From assembly GCA_037367405.1 (NCBI GenBank), contig JAZKJV010011400.1, positions 3,718,501 through 3,782,500 of the forward strand: 64,000 bases of DNA, given 5' to 3'. Both the position numbers and the translations under genes were made by a program. The notes under the pieces were generated by a model, which had not been told where the DNA came from, searched no databases, and was given only the letters and a program-made list of their open reading frames with translations. How positions within the stretch are numbered: position 1 is the first letter of the stretch; each line of letters starts with the position of its first letter. This DNA comes from Ottelia alismoides (lineage: Eukaryota > Streptophyta > Magnoliopsida > Alismatales > Hydrocharitaceae). Shown here one piece after another: positions 60,053 to 64,000 of the stretch.

Positions 60053-61717
60053 TTACTGCTTTAGCGCAGCCGGCTGTGGTGACAAGTCCAGCCGATGGAC
60101 TTCGGTTCCAATCGCAAAACCAACCGTCTTGTCTTCTGTTGTCAGCAGACGAATCTTGTTGACGGCGTTACCGAAGTTCACCTTGTTCCATGTGGCACCG
60201 CCATCTTCCGTCATGAACCCATGTGGAACTGCTCCGACCCAGCCGATCTTTTCATCCAGAAAGGCAATCCCGAACTGGCGCACGGCCGGGTTCTTGACTA
60301 AAGGAACTTCTTGCCAGGACTTACCGCCGTCGACTGTCTTGGCTACGAATCGTTCGGTGACCTTGGGGTCCGGGTCGTAAGATTGAATAGTTACATAACC
60401 CACCTTCGGCGACGGGAAGGCAATCTTCCATGTCAATTCATAAGGACGTGTTGATTGGTAGACGTTTTGCCAGGTCTGTCCACCGTCGTTGGTATACAAG
60501 ATGGATGCATGTGAGTTGGCTACGTCCGCGTCGGTGGCCGCAGCGATGAAGCCTTCGCGACGATTCAAGAAGTGCACATCAAAAGCCATGGCCGCTTGCT
60601 TGGAAATGTCGATCTGTTGCCAGGTGGCGCCGAGATCGTCGGAAATGATTGTGGCCGTTGGACCACCAACACGTCCCACGCCAATCAAACGAATGCGCTG
60701 GTCCAGCTTGCCGGCATTGATGTACTCTTCTTTCAATACTTGCAAGGCGCACAAACCAACGACAGGTGGACCTTCGATCGAGTCAACCGCTCGCCAGGTC
60801 TGACCGCCGTCTTTGGTTTCATAGAGCGGATTCTTGTCGGTTACATTGGGAAAGTATCCGGGACCAATGTTACCGGCAAAGCCATGTTGTTGATCGATGA
60901 AGGCCAGGCAACGAAAGTAAGTGCCCGACTGTTCCAACTGCTGCGTCCATGTCTGACCACCATCAGTTGTCTTAAAGATCTTGCCAGCCCCATTGCCATA
61001 CCAACCAACCTGATCGTTGACAAAGTAAATATCATCTTGCTTGCCACGATAAGCCTCGGTGGCCAGCTTCTTCCAGGCGGTTAAGTCTGTGGATTTCGAA
61101 CCAGGTGCAGGCTGGCTAGTTTCTGTACGCACCAGCCGCCCAGTCTGGCGCGTGGCCGGTACCAGGCTCGAGACCTCAGGCACATCATTATCTCCACCCG
61201 AGGTCAAGGCTTGCGCATCGCTGGCCGTTACCAATTCAAACTGCATTACGCTGGGTTGCCCCTCGATCATTTCGTAACGCGTCCAAATCGTTTGACCACC
61301 AGTGGAGAAGTTGGAGTGCAGGCTGTTACCCAACAGCGTGGTGGCGATTTGAATGCCATTCTGTTCGTCGATGACAAAGCGTCCCGAAGTGGTTGCATCG
61401 GCCACCAGCAGATAGTCGCGTTGGCTCTCACCTTGCTCGCCGCGATAGATGATCTTCCAGCTCAAGCGATCTTTCTCGGGCAATGAAGCAATCTCAAGCC
61501 GCATTTCAAACCTGGCCGAGACGCCTTCAGCCGACTGGGACGTTACTTCACCTTGCCATGTACCCAGCCAGGCAGATGGCAAATCGATAGCTCGCGGCTG
61601 CGAAGTCGCCTGTTTGGGTGGCTCCTGGCCAAGAGCCAACTCGGCGGAGCTGATTAGAGCGAGCAGACAAAAGGTGTGGAGAAGAGATTTGAGCACCAGT
61701 GTGTTCCTTGTCGACAC
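60053..61717 (-). CDS. Exported Ycf48/BNR-repeat protein
   Basis: The 554-residue protein has a signal peptide (LLHTFCLLALISSAELALGQ). Residues about 45-170 form an unrecognised beta domain (WLGTWQGEVTSQ...). From about 215 on there are at least six propeller blades with the Asp-box/BNR motif: KTTDGGQTWTQ, ETKDGGQTWRA, ISDDLGATWQQ, YTNDGGQTWQN, KTVDGGKSWQE and MTEDGGATWNK. These are typical of Ycf48-like and sortilin-like propellers, which act as assembly factors or binding scaffolds; here there is no photosystem to assemble. Probable location is the periplasm. It is convergent with the cytochrome c gene across a palindromic element. It is complete; the function is unknown. Confidence 0.82.
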   Translation of the reverse strand: MSTRNTLVLKSLLHTFCLLALISSAELALGQEPPKQATSQPRAIDLPSAWLGTWQGEVTSQSAEGVSARFEMRLEIASLPEKDRLSWKIIYRGEQGESQRDYLLVADATTSGRFVIDEQNGIQIATTLLGNSLHSNFSTGGQTIWTRYEMIEGQPSVMQFELVTASDAQALTSGGDNDVPEVSSLVPATRQTGRLVRTETSQPAPGSKSTDLTAWKKLATEAYRGKQDDIYFVNDQVGWYGNGAGKIFKTTDGGQTWTQQLEQSGTYFRCLAFIDQQHGFAGNIGPGYFPNVTDKNPLYETKDGGQTWRAVDSIEGPPVVGLCALQVLKEEYINAGKLDQRIRLIGVGRVGGPTATIISDDLGATWQQIDISKQAAMAFDVHFLNRREGFIAAATDADVANSHASILYTNDGGQTWQNVYQSTRPYELTWKIAFPSPKVGYVTIQSYDPDPKVTERFVAKTVDGGKSWQEVPLVKNPAVRQFGIAFLDEKIGWVGAVPHGFMTEDGGATWNKVNFGNAVNKIRLLTTEDKTVGFAIGTEVHRLDLSPQPAALKQ

Positions 61718-61810
61718 GGTTTAAGTTTGAGCCGGACGAGTGAAAAGGTTTGCGTCCGGTGGCATTTTACACACTAAAAATTGCGAAAAGAACCAGCCTT
61801 GCCCTTGCAA

Positions 61811-61825
61811 TGAGACTGAGTCTCA
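61811..61825. promoter_or_regulatory. Possible Fur-type operator (7-1-7 palindrome)
   Basis: TGAGACTGAGTCTCA is a perfect 7-1-7 inverted repeat and fits the relaxed Fur box TGAxAxTnAxTxTCA. It lies between the divergent Ycf48-like gene (start at 61717) and the DUF1559 gene (start at 61923) and could control either. Direct evidence is only the palindrome; assignment to Fur is inference. Confidence 0.45.
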
Positions 61826-61922
61826 GTAACACTAGTTGTCGTGATTAGCCAGCCAAGTGGAAGTGTGCCGCTAGCCAGCGGCAGCCAGAGCCAGCCAAAT
61901 CGGTCTCTCCAAGCGTTGTCTG

Positions 61923-62945
61923 ATGGATGGATTGCCTGCCATGATGCTCAAAGTTACTGCTTGCTCCGTTCCGCTAGCTTCTCCGAACATTCGCCGCTCT
62001 CGCCAGGGATTTACGCTGGTCGAACTCTTGGTGGTGATTGCCATCATTGGGATTCTTGTCGGTCTGCTCCTGCCGGCTGTGCAAGCGGCTCGCGAAGCCG
62101 CCCGGCGCATGCAGTGCAGCAATAACCTCAAGCAAATGGGGCTGGCCCTGCACAATTACGAGTCGGCCCATCGCACCTTTCCACCGGGCTTTATCTCGCG
62201 AACTACTGGCCCATGGCCCGGCGGCGGCAATAACCCAGTACCCGAAGTGGGCCCAGGCTGGAGTTTCTTTGCCCTGATCCTGCCGCAGATCGAACAGGCC
62301 AGCCTGCACAATACCATTCGCTTCAGCTTGCCGATCGCTGATCCAGCCAATCAAGCAGCTCGCAGTACGCGCGTCAAAGAATATCAGTGTCCTTCTGATG
62401 CTTGGAATGAACCGGTTAGCGTGTGGCCAAACAGCCTGGGCATTAATGATCTGGCCCACTGCAGTTACATCGGCTGTCTGGGCGGTGGTGATCCGGCCAA
62501 TGCTCCTCGCTATACGGCCATGTATGAGGAGCAACCTTTCAACGGCATGTTCCATCGCAACGTGGCCATTCGACATGCAGAAATCACCGATGGGACTAGC
62601 AACACCATCGCCTTGGGAGAGCGCGCCAGCATGTTCACGCCCAACGGCTGGGCCGGCGTTATTCCAACGGCTCAAACGGTCTTCTCACCACGCATTGCCC
62701 AGAGCCGTGGTCAAGCCGTTGGGGCCACGGTCAGGCCAGCCATTACCATGGCTACGGTGCACGTTCGCTCTGGCGGACCCAATGCACCCACTGGCAGCCC
62801 AGGCGGTTTCTGGAGTCCGCACACTGGCGGCGCGTTGTTCTTGTTGATGGATGGATCGACCCATACGATCTCGACTACGGTTGATATGATCGTCTACCGC
62901 GCGATGGCTGGTCGCAATGATGGCATCCCGATCACCTTGCCCTAG
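61923..62945 (+). CDS. DUF1559 protein with prepilin-type N-terminus
   Basis: Residues about 28-55 read [20 protein letters not shown], the type IV pilin-like cleavage/methylation motif and hydrophobic helix. Then follow [20 protein letters not shown] and [20 protein letters not shown], the start of the DUF1559 (SBP_bac_10) domain. The C-terminal signature is present as [20 protein letters not shown]. These proteins exist in dozens of copies in each planctomycete genome and are thought to be pseudopilin-like exported proteins of unknown role. Possible starts are ATG 61923, 61941 and 61944; the ribosome-binding site does not decide. A Fur-box-like palindrome lies about 100 bases upstream and a strong hairpin follows the stop. 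Confidence 0.9.
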   Translation: MDGLPAMMLKVTACSVPLASPNIRRSRQGFTLVELLVVIAIIGILVGLLLPAVQAAREAARRMQCSNNLKQMGLALHNYESAHRTFPPGFISRTTGPWPGGGNNPVPEVGPGWSFFALILPQIEQASLHNTIRFSLPIADPANQAARSTRVKEYQCPSDAWNEPVSVWPNSLGINDLAHCSYIGCLGGGDPANAPRYTAMYEEQPFNGMFHRNVAIRHAEITDGTSNTIALGERASMFTPNGWAGVIPTAQTVFSPRIAQSRGQAVGATVRPAITMATVHVRSGGPNAPTGSPGGFWSPHTGGALFLLMDGSTHTISTTVDMIVYRAMAGRNDGIPITLP

Positions 62946-62962
62946 CAGGCTAAGCTCAACAA

Positions 62963-63016
62963 AAATGGGGTCAGGTCTCGATTTACATGGACTGCAATTG
63001 AGACCTGACCCCATTT
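62963..63016. terminator. Long hairpin, GGGGTCAGGTCTC inverted repeat
   Basis: AAATGGGGTCAGGTCTC (62963-62979) pairs perfectly with GAGACCTGACCCCATTT (63000-63016) around a 20-base loop whose ends can extend the stem. It starts 17 bases after the DUF1559 stop. It may act as a terminator, but the same kind of sequence is known as a widespread bacterial REP element linked with REP-associated tyrosine transposases, so it may be a mobile palindrome placed here. Confidence 0.6.
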
Positions 63017-63141
63017 ATTCGTGTTCTCTCGTCGTCAGCCAACTGCTATAGTCCGCTCCTCTTGGTGCTGGTTGCCCGGTCAACAGCTAGCATGAGTCCG
63101 AGCTCACTATCTGGTTGTCTTGATGACAGAAGGAACGCCCC

Positions 63142-63714
63142 ATGACTAGAAATCTATTGTTATCAGTCCTGGTCCTCGTATGCTTGAGCCTGATTGTCCA
63201 AACAAGTCACGCTGCGGAAAAGCTACCTGACTATCTACAAGTTGGTCAGCAGCGGTTGATCCTCAATGGATCGGGTGTGCGGACCAAGACTCTGCTGGAA
63301 CTCTATACGGCGGGATTGTATTTGTCCAAGCCCAATAGCGATGCCGCGGCCGTCATCGCCGCTGATGAGCCAATGGCGCTGCGCATCAAGATAACCTCCA
63401 GCTTCGTCAGCCAAAGCAGCCTGGTCGATTCGCTGGAAGATGGATTCAAGAACGCAACCGGTGGCGACACCCGCGAGATCCGCAAAGAGATCGAACAGTT
63501 CCGCGAGCTATTCAAAGGCGATATCAAGAAAGGGGATATATTTGACATGGTCTATTTGCCCCAACATGGCGTCGTCGTCAACAAGAATGGCAAGTATCAA
63601 GGCGTGGTAGCGGGCGCTCCATTCAAGCGTGCGCTCTTCGGTATCTGGCTGTCCGACAAGCCCGCCGACAGCGCGTTGAAGCAAGCGCTGCTAAGTCCCG
63701 TCAAGGTGCGATAG
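63142..63714 (+). CDS. Exported chalcone-isomerase-like protein
   Basis: The 190-residue protein has a signal peptide (LLLSVLVLVCLSLIVQTSHA) with a likely cleavage after Ala-Glu-adjacent SHA. The mature part matches the bacterial chalcone-isomerase-like domain: LILNGSGVRTKTLLELYTAG (the conserved G-x-R-xK start), LYLSKPNSDAAAVIAADEPM, LRIKITSSFVSQSSLVDSLE and AGAPFKRALFGIWLSDKPAD near the end. Bacterial members are not known to be flavonoid enzymes and may bind fatty acids or other lipids. The ATG at 63142 follows AGAAGGAACGCCCC. The gene stands alone. Confidence 0.87.
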   Translation: MTRNLLLSVLVLVCLSLIVQTSHAAEKLPDYLQVGQQRLILNGSGVRTKTLLELYTAGLYLSKPNSDAAAVIAADEPMALRIKITSSFVSQSSLVDSLEDGFKNATGGDTREIRKEIEQFRELFKGDIKKGDIFDMVYLPQHGVVVNKNGKYQGVVAGAPFKRALFGIWLSDKPADSALKQALLSPVKVR

Positions 63715-63927
63715 CAACGCCCATGTCTCGGAGTCACTGCTTGAAAGCAGGCGTATTATAGGACTGTCCTTGTAGTCGTAGGTTGGCTACTCCTGGCCGA
63801 CTAGATCACCCATGACTGTCAAGAGTACAGTGCTGTGCTCCGTCCATTGGCTAATTGATCTCGACTAGACCCACAGTTCCATGCAGCGAGGGCGGCGCGG
63901 CTCGGGAGTGTGCTCGGGAGAGTCGCT
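63715..63927. other. Intergenic stretch, no gene seen
   Basis: No frame with a start and ribosome-binding site. A short inverted motif, GTAGGTTGGCTACTCCTGGCC, is the only structure noticed and is weak. Confidence 0.35.
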
Positions 63928-64000
63928 CTACGGATGAGTTATCTTATGGACCAGCCAGGGTGCGCCAGCTACGCGCTCGGCTTCGGTTTGGGTCTTGAGT
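63928..64000 (-). CDS. Possible C-terminus of a gene entering from the right edge
   Basis: On the minus strand the last bases read LKTQTEAERVAGAPWLVHKI then THP and TAG at 63928-63930. The composition is protein-like, but 23 codons are too few to identify a family. The call depends on sequence outside the window. Confidence 0.3.
   Translation of the reverse strand, partial: LKTQTEAERVAGAPWLVHKITHP

Noticed and set aside
58662..61717. Photosynthesis gene cluster
   Set aside because: Only a reaction-centre-type cytochrome and a Ycf48-like propeller are present; both folds also occur widely in non-phototrophs and no pigment or reaction-centre gene is nearby.

Overview
The window looks like a chromosome segment of a planctomycete, most likely of the Pirellula/Rhodopirellula type. 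The evidence is a set of family traits found together: two exported proteins with an LEPR-XLL-like N-terminus (a targeting segment typical of large planctomycete surface proteins), a DUF1559 protein with a prepilin-type N-terminus, a 'TTRW'-type sigma factor beside a Ser/Thr kinase with WD40 repeats, an Uma2-family nuclease, dockerin-like C-termini, and exported cytochrome c and Ycf48-like proteins.

Layout. 1-841: an IS1380-family transposase runs off the left edge; its element appears to have cut a large surface-protein gene, of which only the last 38 codons survive (725-841). 842-2310: REP-like palindrome, an Uma2 nuclease gene, and a decayed thioredoxin-reductase-like remnant. 2311-4723: a compact FHA / ParA-like ATPase / glutaminase cluster. 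4907-38431: one uninterrupted gene for an 11,174-residue repetitive surface protein, more than half of the window. It carries HGL/TGD repeats, a (Gly-Thr)30 linker, a long Ala/Gly-rich beta-strand region, FG-GAP-like blades, PKD-like domains and RTX-type nonapeptide repeats, with two sets of nearly identical internal DNA repeats. 38445-43898: sigma factor, receptor-like kinase with WD40 repeats, and a small alpha/beta hydrolase. 44340-47978: a subtilase-like exported protein with Glu where the catalytic His is expected. 48346-50986: three gene fragments joined head to tail (LuxR HTH end, frameshifted kinase/WD40, N-terminal piece of a membrane protein), a scar of rearrangement. 51212-58520: kdpF-A-B-C-D, a high-affinity K+ uptake operon without kdpE. 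58662-63714: a reaction-centre-type dihaem cytochrome c, a Ycf48/BNR-like exported protein, a DUF1559 pseudopilin-like protein and a chalcone-isomerase-like exported protein.

How it fits together. The clear functional units are the kdp operon (K+ uptake and its sensor kinase), the FHA-ParA-glutaminase group (function unknown, possibly phospho-dependent control of glutamine metabolism), and the sigma factor/kinase pair (signalling). The giant protein and the subtilase are probably exported. Intergenic DNA carries a family of GTAGCCACCG...CGGTGG palindromes, one tandem array of them, and a 252-bp palindromic MITE-like element whose ends are the same sequence.

All statements come from reading the sequence; no database search was run, so family names rest on motif recognition.
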